Numbered from the stretch's first letter, positions 45,112 to 55,851 are shown. The stretch is 64,000 bases of DNA from Microvirga subterranea (GCF_003350535.1 NZ_QQBB01000004.1:293384-357383); one strand, 5' to 3'. Numbers and translations are program-made. Notes: generated by a model not told the origin, from the letters alone.

Positions 45112-46512
45112 TCAGAGCTGGGTCTTCCACCAGGCGACCTGCTCCGCCACCCGCACCGGCGAGGTGCCGCCGAAGCTCGTCCGGGAGCGGACCGAGTTCT
45201 CGACGCCGAGCACGTCGTAGATGCCCTGGTGGATGCGCGGCTCGACCGCCTGCATGGCGTCGAGGGGCAGCTCCTCTAGGCTGCAGCCGCGCCGCTCGGC
45301 CTCGGACACGATCCGGCCGGTGATGTGGTGGGCGTCGCGGAACGGGATGCCGAGGCTGCGCACCAGCCAGTCGGCAAGATCCGTCGCGGTCGAGAACCCG
45401 GCCCCTGCCACCGCCGCCATGCGCTCCGGCACCGGCTCCAGGTCCTGGATCATGCCGGTCGTGGCCGCGAGCACGATCTCGATCGTGTCCGCCGCGTCGA
45501 AGAGCTGCTCCTTGTCCTCCTGCATGTCCTTGGAATAGGCCAGCGGCAGGCCCTTCATGACGGTGAGCAGGGACACCAGGGAGCCGATCACGCGTCCGGT
45601 CTTGCCACGCACCAGCTCCGCCGCGTCGGGGTTGCGCTTCTGCGGCATCATGCTGGACCCGGTGGTCCAGCGGTCGGGCAGCCGCACGAAGCCGAAGGGC
45701 GCCGACATCCAGATGATGATCTCTTCGGCGAGGCGCGACAGGTGCACGGCGCAGATCGAGGTGGCGGCCATGAACTCCAGCAGGCTGTCCCGGTCGGATA
45801 CGGAATCGAGGGAGTTGCGGGTCGGGCCGTCGAAGCCGAGGACCTTGGCGGTCATGTGCCGGTCGATCGGGAAGGACGTCCCGGCGAGCGCTCCGGCCCC
45901 GAGCGGGCACTCGTTCAGGCGCCGGCGGGAATCGCGGATGCGGCCGCGGTCGCGGCCGAACATCTCCACATAGGCCATCAGGTGGTGCCCAAAGGTCACC
46001 GGCTGGGCGCTCTGGAGATGGGTGAAGCCCGGCATGACGGTGGCGGCATGCTGCTCCGCCTTGTCGAGGAGCGCCTTGATCAGATTGGTGAGCTGCTCGT
46101 CGGTCCGGTCGTGCGCCTCGCGCACCCAGAGCCGCGCGTCCGTGGCGACCTGGTCGTTGCGGCTGCGGGCCGTGTGCAGGCGCGCCGCCGGATCGCCGAC
46201 GATCTCGCGCAGCCGGCTCTCCACGTTCATGTGAATGTCTTCCAGGGCGGTCGAGAAGGTGAAGCTGCCGGACTCGATCTCGCCAAGCACCCGCTGCAAC
46301 CCGGCATGAATGGCGTCGCGGTCGCTCTCGGCGATGATACCCTGCTTCGCCAGCATGGCGCTGTGTGCGATGGAGCCCTGGATGTCCTGCGAGGCCAGGC
46401 GCCTGTCGAAGTCGATCGAGGCGTTGATCGCCTCCATCAGGGCGCTCGGGGACGAGGAGAAACGTCCTCCCCACATGGTGTTGGCGGCGGGTTTCTTGGC
46501 TTCGTCAGACAC
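45112..46512 (-). CDS. argH: Argininosuccinate lyase
   Basis: Last step of arginine synthesis, argininosuccinate to arginine plus fumarate. 466 residues, with the fumarase/aspartase signature [12 protein letters not shown] near residue 285 and MWGGRF at the start of the conserved region. The start codon is GTG at 46512 ([11 protein letters not shown]), since the next Met falls inside the conserved block. Divergent from the dipeptide transporter operon across a 205-base spacer. Confidence 0.96.
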   Translation of the reverse strand: MSDEAKKPAANTMWGGRFSSSPSALMEAINASIDFDRRLASQDIQGSIAHSAMLAKQGIIAESDRDAIHAGLQRVLGEIESGSFTFSTALEDIHMNVESRLREIVGDPAARLHTARSRNDQVATDARLWVREAHDRTDEQLTNLIKALLDKAEQHAATVMPGFTHLQSAQPVTFGHHLMAYVEMFGRDRGRIRDSRRRLNECPLGAGALAGTSFPIDRHMTAKVLGFDGPTRNSLDSVSDRDSLLEFMAATSICAVHLSRLAEEIIIWMSAPFGFVRLPDRWTTGSSMMPQKRNPDAAELVRGKTGRVIGSLVSLLTVMKGLPLAYSKDMQEDKEQLFDAADTIEIVLAATTGMIQDLEPVPERMAAVAGAGFSTATDLADWLVRSLGIPFRDAHHITGRIVSEAERRGCSLEELPLDAMQAVEPRIHQGIYDVLGVENSVRSRTSFGGTSPVRVAEQVAWWKTQL

Positions 46513-46717
46513 GTTGTTTCATCCAGCTTCGGGGCCCAGGAGCCTTTGCCACAGGAAGCCCGGGAGGCCAAGCGGCATCGGCGCTGCACGCGGTTTAATC
46601 ATGCTGCAAAAGGTTTGCCAGTTTAAAACCAGTTGATAGACTCGACAGAGCCTGTGCGATCTGCATTCTTACCGGTGCACAGTCGGCGCATCTTCAGCGC
46701 CGCAAGGGAACTGGCCA

Positions 46718-48313
46718 ATGAAGCGACTTCCGAAATTCCTCCTATCCGCCGCCATGGTCGCCACCATGGCGACCTCCTTCGCCGCCGTTCAGGCCGCGAC
46801 GCCGCCGGACACCCTCGTCCAGGCCTGGCAGAGCGACGACATCATCTCGCTCGATCCGGCCGAGGTGTTCGAGTTCAGCGCCTCCGAGATCATCGGCAAC
46901 ACCTACGAGCGCCTGATCCAGTACGACATCAAGGACGTGTCCAAGATCTCCGGACAGGTCGCCGAGTCCTGGACCGTGTCGGACGACGGCAAGACCTACA
47001 CGTTCAAGATCCGCCCGAACAAGAAGTTCGCGTCCGGCAACCCGATCACCGCGGAAGACGTGGTGTATTCGATCCACCGCGCCGTGGCGCTCGACAAGTC
47101 CCCGGCCTTCATCCTCGGCCAGTTCGGCCTGACGAAGGACAACGTGAAGGACAAGGTCAAGCAGACCGGCCCGCTGGAGATGACCTTCGAGGTCGACAAG
47201 CCCTACGCGCCGACCCTGGTCCTCTACTGCCTCGGCAACTCCGTCGCGTCGATCGTCGACAAGAAGCTGCTCGTGCAGAACGAGAAGGACGGCGACTGGG
47301 GCTATAACTGGCTGAAGACCAAGTATGCCGGCTCCGGCCCGTACATCATGCGCGACTGGAAGGCGAACGAGGTTCTCGTCCTCGAGCGCAACCCGAACTA
47401 CGAGCAGAAGACTCCGCTCGCCCGCGTGATCTTCCGCCACATCAAGGAAACCGCCAGCCAGCGCCTGCTGCTCGAGAAGGGCGACATCGACATCGCCCGC
47501 AACCTGAACCCGGAGGAGATAGCCGCCGTCTCCAAGAACCCGGACATTCAGATCCAGAGCGCCCCGAAGGGAACGGTCTATTATCTGGGCCTGAACCAGA
47601 AGAACCCGAACCTGGCGAAGCCCGAGGTCCGCAAGGCCCTGAAGTACCTCGTCGACTACGCGGCCATCGCCGACACGATCATGAAGTACAAGGGCGACGT
47701 TCACCAGAACTTCCTGCCCAAGGGCTTCCTCGGCGCCGAGACGGACAATCCCTACAAGCTCGACGTCGCCAAGGCGAAGGAGCTCCTCGCCCAGGCCGGC
47801 CTGAAGGACGGCTTCACGGTGACGATGGACACCCGCTCGACGTCCGATATCACCGGCATCGCCCAGGCGATGCAGTCGACCTTCGCGCAGGCGGGCATCA
47901 AGCTCGAGATCCTGCCGATGGACTCGAAGCAGGCCCTCACCAAGTACCGCGCCCGCCAGCACGACATCTACATCGGCAACTGGGGCTCGGACTATCAGGA
48001 CCCGAACTCCAATGCCGACACCTTCGCGGCGAACGACGACAACTCGGACAACGCGAAGGCCAAGCCCCTGGCATGGCGCAACGCGTGGGATCCGGGCCCG
48101 CTGACCGCGAAGACCCGCGCCGCCGTCATGGAGCGTGACGCGGAGAAGCGCGCGCAGATGTACAAGGAGCTCCAGAAGGCGGTCCTCGACGACGGCCCGT
48201 TCGTGATCTTCCTGCAGCAGACGGAAGTCGCGGCCGTGCGCAAGAACGTGAAGGACTTCGTCCTCGGCCCGTCCTTCAGCGACAACGACTCCTCCAAGGC
48301 GAAGAAGAACTGA
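46718..48313 (+). CDS. Dipeptide/oligopeptide ABC substrate-binding protein (DppA-like)
   Basis: 531-residue family 5 binding protein with a Sec signal peptide of about 26 residues (cleavage after VQA). SBP_bac_5 phrases include ITAEDVVYSIHRAV and AGSGPYIMRDW. AAGGGA precedes the ATG. It leads a complete dpp-type operon and is the periplasmic receptor for small peptides. Distinct from the YejA proteins at 7.9-11.6 kb. Confidence 0.92.
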   Translation: MKRLPKFLLSAAMVATMATSFAAVQAATPPDTLVQAWQSDDIISLDPAEVFEFSASEIIGNTYERLIQYDIKDVSKISGQVAESWTVSDDGKTYTFKIRPNKKFASGNPITAEDVVYSIHRAVALDKSPAFILGQFGLTKDNVKDKVKQTGPLEMTFEVDKPYAPTLVLYCLGNSVASIVDKKLLVQNEKDGDWGYNWLKTKYAGSGPYIMRDWKANEVLVLERNPNYEQKTPLARVIFRHIKETASQRLLLEKGDIDIARNLNPEEIAAVSKNPDIQIQSAPKGTVYYLGLNQKNPNLAKPEVRKALKYLVDYAAIADTIMKYKGDVHQNFLPKGFLGAETDNPYKLDVAKAKELLAQAGLKDGFTVTMDTRSTSDITGIAQAMQSTFAQAGIKLEILPMDSKQALTKYRARQHDIYIGNWGSDYQDPNSNADTFAANDDNSDNAKAKPLAWRNAWDPGPLTAKTRAAVMERDAEKRAQMYKELQKAVLDDGPFVIFLQQTEVAAVRKNVKDFVLGPSFSDNDSSKAKKN

Positions 48314-48320
48314 CGATTCA

Positions 48321-49379
48321 ATGGCATCTGCAGTCATGAACCGGGGCGGAGGGCACGTCAGTGCCCTCCGCTCCTTCCTTAAGAGTACGGCGCAGTTCGT
48401 CATCGTCCTGATGACGACCCTCCTGGGTCTTGCCGCCGTGACCTTCTTCATCGGCCGGGTCGTTCCGATCGATCCGGTGATCGCCATCGTGGGCGACCGC
48501 GCCCCGCCCCAGGTCTACGAGCGGGTGCGCACCGAACTCGGCCTCGACAGACCGCTGGCCGAACAGTTCGTGATCTACGTGAAGAAGGCCGTGACCGGCG
48601 ATTTCGGCAATTCGGTCCTCACCACGAATCCGGTGCTGACGGACATCGCCAACGTGTTTCCCGCGACGCTGGAGCTCGCCACCCTCGGCACACTCATCGG
48701 CACGCTCTTCGGCATCCCGCTCGGCGTCCTCGCCGCCGTGAAGCGCGGCAGCCTTCTCGACCAGTTCGTCCGCCTCGTCGGCCTCGTCGGCTATTCCGTG
48801 CCGATCTTCTGGCTCGGGCTGATGGGCCTCCTGCTGTTCTACGCCAAGCTCGGCTGGGTGGCGGGACCCGGGCGCATCGACGTGACCTATTCCTATCTCT
48901 ACACCCCCGTCACGGGCATCGTGCTGCTCGACACGGCCATGCAGGGTCAGTGGGACGCGTTCTGGGACGCGGTCTCGCACGTCATCCTGCCGGCCTGCCT
49001 GCTGGGCTACTTCTCGCTCGCCTACATCAGCCGCATGACGCGCTCCTTCATGCTCAACGAGCTCGCGCAGGAATACGTGATCGCCGCGCGGGTGAAGGGC
49101 CTGTCGGAGATGCGCGTGATCTGGCGCCACGCCCTGCGCAACGCGGCCGTGCCGCTGGTGACGGTGATCGCCCTCTCCTATGCGAACCTGCTCGAAGGCT
49201 CCGTGCTGACCGAAACGGTCTTCGCCTGGCCGGGACTCGGCCAGTACATCACCAATTCGCTCCAGAACGCGGACATGAACGCGGTGCTCGGCGGCACCCT
49301 CGTGATCGGCGCAGTCTTCGTGCTGCTCAATCTCGTGTCCGACCTGCTCTACCGCCTTCTCGATCCGAGGACACGCTGA
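48321..49379 (+). CDS. Peptide ABC transporter permease (DppB-like)
   Basis: 352 residues, six or so membrane helices. The first periplasmic region has RAPPQVYERVRTELGLDRPL, usual in DppB/OppB, and the EAA loop reads YVIAARVKGLSEMRVIW. An ATG five codons later is an alternative start. It follows the binding-protein stop by seven bases and its stop overlaps dppC. Confidence 0.93.
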   Translation: MASAVMNRGGGHVSALRSFLKSTAQFVIVLMTTLLGLAAVTFFIGRVVPIDPVIAIVGDRAPPQVYERVRTELGLDRPLAEQFVIYVKKAVTGDFGNSVLTTNPVLTDIANVFPATLELATLGTLIGTLFGIPLGVLAAVKRGSLLDQFVRLVGLVGYSVPIFWLGLMGLLLFYAKLGWVAGPGRIDVTYSYLYTPVTGIVLLDTAMQGQWDAFWDAVSHVILPACLLGYFSLAYISRMTRSFMLNELAQEYVIAARVKGLSEMRVIWRHALRNAAVPLVTVIALSYANLLEGSVLTETVFAWPGLGQYITNSLQNADMNAVLGGTLVIGAVFVLLNLVSDLLYRLLDPRTR

Positions 49380-50311
49380 TGGCCGGCGCCCCTCCCCTTC
49401 CCCAACCCTCCGGCCTGCGGGCATGGCTGCTCTCGCCGGAGCCCGGCTCGCGCTCGCAGGCGCGGCTCGGCCGCTTCTATCTCGGCTGGCGCGCGTTCAG
49501 CAGGAATCCGCTCGCCGTGGTCGGCCTCGGCGTCGTCATTCTTCTGATCCTCGTGGCGATCTTCGCCGACGTGATCGCGCCCTATTCGCCGATCGCCGGC
49601 GGCGACCTGCGCACGCAGCGCTTGCTGCCGCCGAGCGAGACCTACTGGTTCGGCACCGACGACCAGGCGCGGGACATCTTCTCGCGCGTGGTCTACGGCT
49701 CGCGCATCACCCTGTTCGTCGTCGTGCTCGTGGCGCTGATCGCGACGCCGATCGGGCTGCTGGTCGGCACGGTCTCCGGCTATCTCGGCGGCTGGGTCGA
49801 CACGGTGCTGATGCGCATCACCGACATCTTCCTGGCCTTCCCGCGCCTGATCCTCGCGCTTGCCTTCGTGGCGGCCTTGGGCCCAGGGATCGAGAACGCC
49901 ATCATCGCCATCGCGATCACCTCCTGGCCCCCCTATGCCCGCATCGCGCGTGCCGAGACGCTCACGATCCGCAACAGCGACTTCATCGCGGCCGTGAAGC
50001 TCCAGGGCGCCTCCACGCCGCGGATCATCCTCGGCCACGTGGTGCCCCTGTGCATCTCGTCGCTCATCGTGCGCGTGACGCTGGACATGGCCGGCATCAT
50101 CCTGACCGCCGCGGGCCTCGGCTTCCTCGGCCTCGGCGCGCAGCCGCCCATGCCCGAATGGGGCGCCATGGTGGCGACGGGCCGCAACTACCTCATCGAC
50201 CAATGGTGGGTCGCCGCCATGCCGGGCTTGGCCATCTTCGTGGTGAGCCTCGGCTTCAACCTGCTGGGCGACGGCCTGCGCGACGTCCTCGATCCGAAGG
50301 CCGCCAAATGA
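49379..50311 (+). CDS. Peptide ABC transporter permease (DppC-like)
   Basis: 310 residues. After a cytoplasmic N-terminus with RNPLAVVGLGVVIL beginning the first helix, the DppC hallmark YWFGTDDQARDIFSRVVYG and the EAA loop FIAAVKLQGASTPRI are visible. Its ATG overlaps the dppB stop (TGATG), and its stop overlaps the ATPase start by four bases. Confidence 0.93.
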   Translation: MAGAPPLPQPSGLRAWLLSPEPGSRSQARLGRFYLGWRAFSRNPLAVVGLGVVILLILVAIFADVIAPYSPIAGGDLRTQRLLPPSETYWFGTDDQARDIFSRVVYGSRITLFVVVLVALIATPIGLLVGTVSGYLGGWVDTVLMRITDIFLAFPRLILALAFVAALGPGIENAIIAIAITSWPPYARIARAETLTIRNSDFIAAVKLQGASTPRIILGHVVPLCISSLIVRVTLDMAGIILTAAGLGFLGLGAQPPMPEWGAMVATGRNYLIDQWWVAAMPGLAIFVVSLGFNLLGDGLRDVLDPKAAK

Positions 50312-51144
50312 CGAAGCCGCTTCTCGAAGTCGAAGACCTGCGTGTCCGCTTCCACCTGCGCACCGGCACCGTCGAGGCGGTGCGGGGCGTGTCCTTCCAG
50401 CTCGGCCGCGAGCGCCTCGGCATCGTGGGCGAGTCCGGCTCCGGCAAGTCGCAGACCGGCCGCGCCATCCTCGGGCTCACCCCGCCGCCCGGTGAGGTCA
50501 CGGCCGGGCGCCTGGCCTTCGACGGCATCGACCTCCTCACCGCCTCGAGGCGTACCCTGCGCACCTTGCGCGGCGGGCGCATCAGCATGGTGATGCAGGA
50601 CCCGAAATACTCACTGAACCCGGTCATGACCATCGGCGAGCAGATCATCGAGGCCTACCAGGCGCACGCGAAGGCCGGACGGGGCGAGGCCCGCGACCGG
50701 GCGCTCGCCATGCTGGAGGCCGTGAAGATGCGCGATCCCGGCCGCGTGTTCGCGCTCTATCCGCACGAGGTCTCGGGCGGCATGGGCCAGCGCGCCATGA
50801 TCGCCATGATGCTCGTGACCGAGCCCGACCTGCTCATCGCCGACGAGCCGACCTCGGCGCTGGACGTGACGGTCTCCATGGAGATCCTGCGCATCCTCGA
50901 CGAGCTCGTGTCGGAGCGCGGCATGGGGCTCATCTTCATCTCGCACGACCTGAAGCTGGTCTCGTCGTTCTGCGACCGGGTGCTCGTCATGTATGCCGGG
51001 CGCGTGGTCGAGGAGCTCGAGGCCAAGCATCTGCGGGAGGCCAAGCACCCGTATACGCAAGGGCTGATGAGCTGCCTGCCGACGCTGGCGAACGACGTTC
51101 GCCCGCTTCCCACCCTGAACCGTGATCCTGCCTGGGCACAGTGA
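50308..51144 (+). CDS. Peptide ABC transporter ATPase (DppD-like)
   Basis: 278 residues with Walker [10 protein letters not shown] near 39-47, Walker [10 protein letters not shown] and the C-terminal oligopeptide-transporter extension KHPYTQGLM. The signature is atypical: SGGMGQRAMIA rather than SGGQ.QR, a variant common in DppD-type subunits. Coupled by four-base overlaps to both neighbours. Confidence 0.93.
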   Translation: MTKPLLEVEDLRVRFHLRTGTVEAVRGVSFQLGRERLGIVGESGSGKSQTGRAILGLTPPPGEVTAGRLAFDGIDLLTASRRTLRTLRGGRISMVMQDPKYSLNPVMTIGEQIIEAYQAHAKAGRGEARDRALAMLEAVKMRDPGRVFALYPHEVSGGMGQRAMIAMMLVTEPDLLIADEPTSALDVTVSMEILRILDELVSERGMGLIFISHDLKLVSSFCDRVLVMYAGRVVEELEAKHLREAKHPYTQGLMSCLPTLANDVRPLPTLNRDPAWAQ

Positions 51145-51929
51145 CAGAGCCGATGCTCGATATTCAAAATCTTCACGTCGTCTTCGGAACCGGCCGCCTC
51201 CGGGTCGAGGCGGTCAAGAACGTCAGCTTCCACGTCGCGGCGGGCGAATCCTACGGCCTCGTAGGCGAATCCGGCTCCGGCAAGTCCACGGTCCTGCGCG
51301 CCATCTGCGGCCTTGCGCCGATCTCCGACGGGCGCGTCTCCGTCGACGGCAGGGAGGTTACGACGCCGCGGGGCAAGGACTTCTACCGCACCGTGCAGAT
51401 GGTCTTCCAGGACCCTTATGCGTCGCTCCACCCACGCCATACGGTCGACCGGATCCTGTCCGAGCCTCTCGCCATCCACGGCGAGAAGGACGCGGAAGCC
51501 CGCATCCTCCAGGCCCTGCGCGAAGTCGGGCTCGGCTCGTCGTTCCGCTTCCGCTATCCGCACCAGCTCTCCGGCGGCCAGCGGCAGCGCATCGCCATCG
51601 CACGCGCGCTGATCCTGCGCCCGAAGGTCTTGCTCCTCGACGAGCCGACCTCGGCGCTCGACGCGTCGGTGCAGGCGGAGATCCTGAACCTCCTCGACGA
51701 GCTGCGCCGCAAGATGGGACTGACCTACATCCTGGTGAGCCACGACCTCGCGGTGGTGGCGCATCTGTGCGAGCGGCTGCTCGTGATGCGTCATGGCGAG
51801 GCCATCGAGGAGACGAGTGCCGCGGCCCTGAGGACCAGCCAGGCCTCGAACAGCTACACCCAGTCGCTGATCCAGGCGAGTCAGGGCTATTCGCGCGCCG
51901 CGCCCGACTCGACCTCCATCGCCGTTTGA
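51141..51929 (+). CDS. Peptide ABC transporter ATPase (DppF-like)
   Basis: 262 residues; Walker [10 protein letters not shown] near 41-49, signature LSGGQRQR and Walker [14 protein letters not shown] are canonical. GTG start at 51141 overlaps the dppD stop (GTGA). With the preceding ATPase it forms the nucleotide-binding pair of the importer. Confidence 0.93.
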   Translation: MTEPMLDIQNLHVVFGTGRLRVEAVKNVSFHVAAGESYGLVGESGSGKSTVLRAICGLAPISDGRVSVDGREVTTPRGKDFYRTVQMVFQDPYASLHPRHTVDRILSEPLAIHGEKDAEARILQALREVGLGSSFRFRYPHQLSGGQRQRIAIARALILRPKVLLLDEPTSALDASVQAEILNLLDELRRKMGLTYILVSHDLAVVAHLCERLLVMRHGEAIEETSAAALRTSQASNSYTQSLIQASQGYSRAAPDSTSIAV

Positions 51930-51965
51930 GTTCTTCAATCCGCCCCAACCCGGTCACATAAAACC

Positions 51966-53036
51966 ATGCCTCGCACATCCCTGATGCCGGTCTTCGACGG
52001 CCACAACGACGTTCTCCTCCGCCTCGTCCGCGGCAAGGCCGAGCCGGAGCGCGCCTTCCTGGAAGGCGACAACATCGGCCACCTCGACTGGCCGCGCATG
52101 AAGGAAGGCGGCTTCGTCGGCGGGTTCTTCGCCGTCTACGTGCCGTCGGACGCGACAGGCGGCGTCGATGTCGACGCCCTGATGGCACGCCCGCAATACG
52201 ACGTGCCGCTGCCGCCGCAGCTCGAGCTCGGGCCGAGCCAGCGCGTCACCGTGCAGATGGCCTCCCTGCTGATCCGGATCGAGCGCGCCTCGAACGGCGA
52301 GGTGAAGATCTGCCGCAGTGCCGCCGACATCCGCCACTGCATCGACAACGGCATCCTGGCCGCCATCCTGCACATCGAGGGCGCGGAGGGCATCGACCCC
52401 GACCTCGCCATGCTGGACGTCCTCTACGAAAGCGGCCTGCGTTCCATCGGACCGGTCTGGAGCCGGTCCAACATCTTCGGCCATGGCGTCCCGTTCCGCT
52501 ATCCGTCCTCGCCCGACACCGGCCCCGGCCTGACCGATCGCGGGATCGAGCTGGTCAAGGCCTGCAACCGCCTCAAGATCATGCTCGACCTCTCGCACCT
52601 CAACGAGAAGGGCTTCTGGGACGTGGTCCGGCTGTCGGACGCGCCGCTGGTCGCGACCCATTCGAACGCGCACGCGGTCTGCCCACACTCGCGCAACCTC
52701 ACGGACAAGCAGCTGGCGGCGATCCGCGAGAGCCGCGGCATGGTGGGCGTGAACTTCGCCACCTCGTTCATCCGCCCCGACGGCATGCGCAACGACGACA
52801 CGCCGCTCGAGGAGATGATCCGCCACATGGACCACCTGATCGAGCACGTGGGCGTCGACGGCGTCGGCCTCGGCTCGGACTTCGACGGCGCCACGATCCC
52901 CGCCGAGATCGGCGACGTGCGCGGCCTGCCGCGCCTCGTCGACGCCATGCGCCGGCACGGCTACGACGAAGCGACCGTGCGCAAGATCTGCTACGAGAAC
53001 TGGGTCGACGTTCTGGAGCGCACCTGGGGGCATTGA
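51966..53036 (+). CDS. Membrane-dipeptidase family (M19) dipeptidase
   Basis: 356-residue zinc dipeptidase of the renal-dipeptidase family, which hydrolyses dipeptides including those with C-terminal D-residues. Metal ligands are visible: H13 and D15 (FDGHND), the bridging Glu of HIEGAEGI (about 140), His of DLSHLNEKG, His of THSNAHA and D of GSDFDG. No signal peptide, so cytosolic. 36 bases after the transporter operon, it would cleave the imported dipeptides. Confidence 0.93.
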   Translation: MPRTSLMPVFDGHNDVLLRLVRGKAEPERAFLEGDNIGHLDWPRMKEGGFVGGFFAVYVPSDATGGVDVDALMARPQYDVPLPPQLELGPSQRVTVQMASLLIRIERASNGEVKICRSAADIRHCIDNGILAAILHIEGAEGIDPDLAMLDVLYESGLRSIGPVWSRSNIFGHGVPFRYPSSPDTGPGLTDRGIELVKACNRLKIMLDLSHLNEKGFWDVVRLSDAPLVATHSNAHAVCPHSRNLTDKQLAAIRESRGMVGVNFATSFIRPDGMRNDDTPLEEMIRHMDHLIEHVGVDGVGLGSDFDGATIPAEIGDVRGLPRLVDAMRRHGYDEATVRKICYENWVDVLERTWGH

Positions 53037-53051
53037 GCCCTCAGGTCTTCC

Positions 53052-53891
53052 TCAAGCCTGCGCCTTCGACGTGAGGGCGAAGAGGCTCGCGATCCCGCCG
53101 ACCGCCAGCATCAGGAACAGGCTGACGGCGTTGATCGCCGGCGAGGCGCCCTCGCGCATCTGGCCGTACATGGTGATCGGCAGCGGCGCGTCGGAGCCCA
53201 CCAGCATCAGGGTCGTGTTGAAGTTCTCGAACGACATGAGGAGCGCCACGAGCCCGGCGCCGATCAGGGCCGGCCGCAGGAAAGGCACCGTGACGGTGCG
53301 CAGCACCCGCGCCCGGCTGGCCCCGAGGTCGAACGCCGCCTCCTCCAGGGACCGGTCGAACTTGCGCAGACGCGCCGCGATGATCAGAGTCGAGATCGTC
53401 AGGATGAACGAGAGCTGCCCGAGCACCACCAGGGGCAGCCCCGGCCGCAGGAAGTCGAGATCGGTCTGAAGCCATTCCTCGAGGCCGTTCGCCACGCGCG
53501 AGAAGAAGGCCAGGATCGAGATGCCGAGCACCACGCCCGGGATGACGAGCGGCCAGAGCATCATCATGGCCAGAAACGTCTTGCCGCGGAACTCCGCGCG
53601 CTCCAGCACCCATGCGTTCACCGTGCCCAGAAGCACGGCGAGGAGCGCCACGGGCACCGCCACCTTGAGGCTGTTGACGATGCTGTCGAGCCAGATCGGA
53701 TCCATCAGCACGCCGGGCTTGCCGAAGGCCGAGCCGTCGCCGGTGAACCAAGCGAAAGTGAAGCCCCGCCACGGCGGCGACGGGAATGGGCTGGCATTGA
53801 AGGCGAAGATCGCCACGACCAGGAGCGGCGCGAACAGGAACAGGTAGAACGCCGCGATGTAGAGCTTCCAGAGAATGGACGGACGGTTCAT
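53052..53891 (-). CDS. Polyamine-type ABC transporter permease (PotC-like)
   Basis: 279 residues, six helices, of the spermidine/putrescine permease family. The EAA loop reads LEEAAFDLGASRARVLRTV with the family's F-D-L-G-A-S signature. Last gene of the potD-A-B-C-ordered operon, one base after potB. Cargo (polyamine or related) is inferred from the binding protein. Confidence 0.9.
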   Translation of the reverse strand: MNRPSILWKLYIAAFYLFLFAPLLVVAIFAFNASPFPSPPWRGFTFAWFTGDGSAFGKPGVLMDPIWLDSIVNSLKVAVPVALLAVLLGTVNAWVLERAEFRGKTFLAMMMLWPLVIPGVVLGISILAFFSRVANGLEEWLQTDLDFLRPGLPLVVLGQLSFILTISTLIIAARLRKFDRSLEEAAFDLGASRARVLRTVTVPFLRPALIGAGLVALLMSFENFNTTLMLVGSDAPLPITMYGQMREGASPAINAVSLFLMLAVGGIASLFALTSKAQA

Positions 53892-53892
53892 G

Positions 53893-54756
53893 TCAGGCCT
53901 GCCTCAAGGTGGTGCCGAGGCTCTGCCCGGTCAGGCGCAGGCCCGCCCAGACGATGGCGGAGGAGAGCAGCAGCAGGAGCATGCCGAAGGCCGAGCCCTG
54001 CGGCCAGTTGAACCGGGTGATGAACTGGGCGTAGATCTGCTCCGTGAACCACAGGCCGTTCTTGCCGCCGAGCAGGACCGGCGTCGCGAAATTTCCGACC
54101 GTCAGCATGAAGACGATGATCGAGCCTGCGACGATGCCCGGCATGGCGTGGGGAATGACGATGCGGCGCAGAACCGTCCAGCGGCTGCCGCCGAGATCGA
54201 ACCCGGCCTCGACCACTGCCGGCTCCAGACTCTCCAGCGCATTGGCGAGCGGCACGATCATGAAGAGCAGGCCGCCATAGACAAGGCCGAGGATCACCGC
54301 GCCGTCGTTGTAGAGCAGTTCCACCGGCTGGTCCGCGAGGCCCGCGGCGCGCAGGAGGTAGGAGACGACGCCGGTCTCCCGCAGCAGGATCATCCAGCCG
54401 AGCGTGCGGACCAGTTCCGACACCCAGAACGGCAGGAGGCACAGCAGCAGCAGCATGGCCTTGAGCCGCCCCTGCGCCACGCGCGCGATGTAGAGTGCGA
54501 TCGGGAAGGCCAGGACGAGGGTGATCGCCGTCACGGCGATCGACATGATGGCCGTGCGCGCGAAGGTACGCCAGTAGAGCGGCTCGGTGAAGAATTCGAG
54601 ATAGTTGCCCGCGCCGAACGCGTAGACACGCGGCGCCACGCGCTCGCTGAAGGAGAGGATCAGGATCTCCACATGCGGCAGGACAATCAGCAGTCCGAGC
54701 CACAGGATGGCCGGCGCCAGCAGGACGAACAGGGCGAGGCGCTGCGTCGGGTTCAT
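53893..54756 (-). CDS. Polyamine-type ABC transporter permease (PotB-like)
   Basis: 287 residues, six helices, beginning MNPTQRLALFVLLAPAILWL. LPFWVSELVRTLGWMILL and the EAA loop VVEAGFDLGGSRWTVLRRI mark the PotB type. It overlaps the ATPase stop by four bases and is followed by the PotC-like gene. Confidence 0.9.
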   Translation of the reverse strand: MNPTQRLALFVLLAPAILWLGLLIVLPHVEILILSFSERVAPRVYAFGAGNYLEFFTEPLYWRTFARTAIMSIAVTAITLVLAFPIALYIARVAQGRLKAMLLLLCLLPFWVSELVRTLGWMILLRETGVVSYLLRAAGLADQPVELLYNDGAVILGLVYGGLLFMIVPLANALESLEPAVVEAGFDLGGSRWTVLRRIVIPHAMPGIVAGSIIVFMLTVGNFATPVLLGGKNGLWFTEQIYAQFITRFNWPQGSAFGMLLLLLSSAIVWAGLRLTGQSLGTTLRQA

Positions 54757-55838
54757 GCGGCGAAGACTTTCATGGCGTCCGCCGTCCAGCCCACATGGAT
54801 CGGCGCGCCGACCTCGATTCCCGCGAGCGGCCCGGCCTGGGGCAGCACCGCGCGCACGGGCTGATCGAAGCCCAGCGTGTCGATGAGCAGGCTCGAATTG
54901 GCGCCGTCGAACAGCACGGCCGACACCCTTCCCTCGAAGCGGTTGGGGAGATCGCGCAAGGCCGGCTGGCTCTGAGCCAGGGCGACCGCCTCCGGCCGCA
55001 CGAACGCGACGGCGGATTTCTGCAGGGCGTGGCCCGTTCCCTGGGTGACCGTTCCCGAAGGAAGCTGCAGGGCGACGGTTCCACCCGACGAGGACACGAC
55101 CTCGCCCTGCCAGCGGTTCGTCTCGCCCACGAAGCTCGCCACGAAGGGCGTTGCCGGGTTGTGGTAGAGCTCGCGCGGGCTGCCCACCTGCTCGAAGCGC
55201 CCCTGGTTCATGACGGCGATCCGGTCCGACATCACGAGCGCTTCGGACTGGTCGTGGGTGATGTACGCGAAGGTGGTGTTGAAGGTCGCCTGCAGCTGCT
55301 TGAGCTCGATCTTCATGTGCTCGCGCAGCTTGAGGTCGAGGGCGCCAAGCGGCTCGTCGAGCAGCACGAGGGTCGGCTCCAGCACGAGGCAGCGGGCGAT
55401 CGCCACGCGCTGACGCTGGCCGCCGGAGAGGGCCGTCACCCGGCGCTCGCCGAACCCTTTCAGGCCGACGCGCTCCAGCATGCGGTTCGCCCGCTCCTCC
55501 GCCTCGCTGCGCGAAACGCCGCGGCAGGTCAGGCCGTAGGCGACGTTCTCGCCCACGTTCATCATTGGGAAGAGCGCGAGGCTCTGGAACACCATGTTGA
55601 CCGGCCGGCGGTTGGCCGGAACGCCGACCATCGACTTGCCGCGGATGCGGATGTCGCCGGAGGTCGGGTTCTCGAAGCCGGCGATCATGCGCATGAGCGT
55701 GGTCTTGCCGCAGCCGGAGGGGCCGAGGATCGAGAAGAATTCGCCGGGGGCGACGCTGAAGGTCACGTCATCGACGGCCGCATGGGAGCCGAAGCGCTTC
55801 GTGACGTTGACGAGGTCGAGATCGGAGGTGGTTGCCAT
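54753..55838 (-). CDS. Polyamine-type ABC transporter ATPase (PotA-like)
   Basis: 361 residues: an ABC domain with Walker A GPSGCGKTT near 39-47, signature LSGGQRQR, Walker B LDEPLGALD, and a C-terminal TOBE domain (about 285-355). The ATG at 55838 gives the standard length; longer frames run into the binding-protein gene. A terminator-like hairpin lies between it and that gene. Confidence 0.92.
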   Translation of the reverse strand: MATTSDLDLVNVTKRFGSHAAVDDVTFSVAPGEFFSILGPSGCGKTTLMRMIAGFENPTSGDIRIRGKSMVGVPANRRPVNMVFQSLALFPMMNVGENVAYGLTCRGVSRSEAEERANRMLERVGLKGFGERRVTALSGGQRQRVAIARCLVLEPTLVLLDEPLGALDLKLREHMKIELKQLQATFNTTFAYITHDQSEALVMSDRIAVMNQGRFEQVGSPRELYHNPATPFVASFVGETNRWQGEVVSSSGGTVALQLPSGTVTQGTGHALQKSAVAFVRPEAVALAQSQPALRDLPNRFEGRVSAVLFDGANSSLLIDTLGFDQPVRAVLPQAGPLAGIEVGAPIHVGWTADAMKVFAA

Positions 55839-55851
55839 GGACGCTGAGCAC

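Noticed and set aside
45083..46474. A 463-codon minus-strand frame within argH
   Set aside because: Same strand but another frame of argH; product is Arg/Ala/Gly-rich with no motifs.
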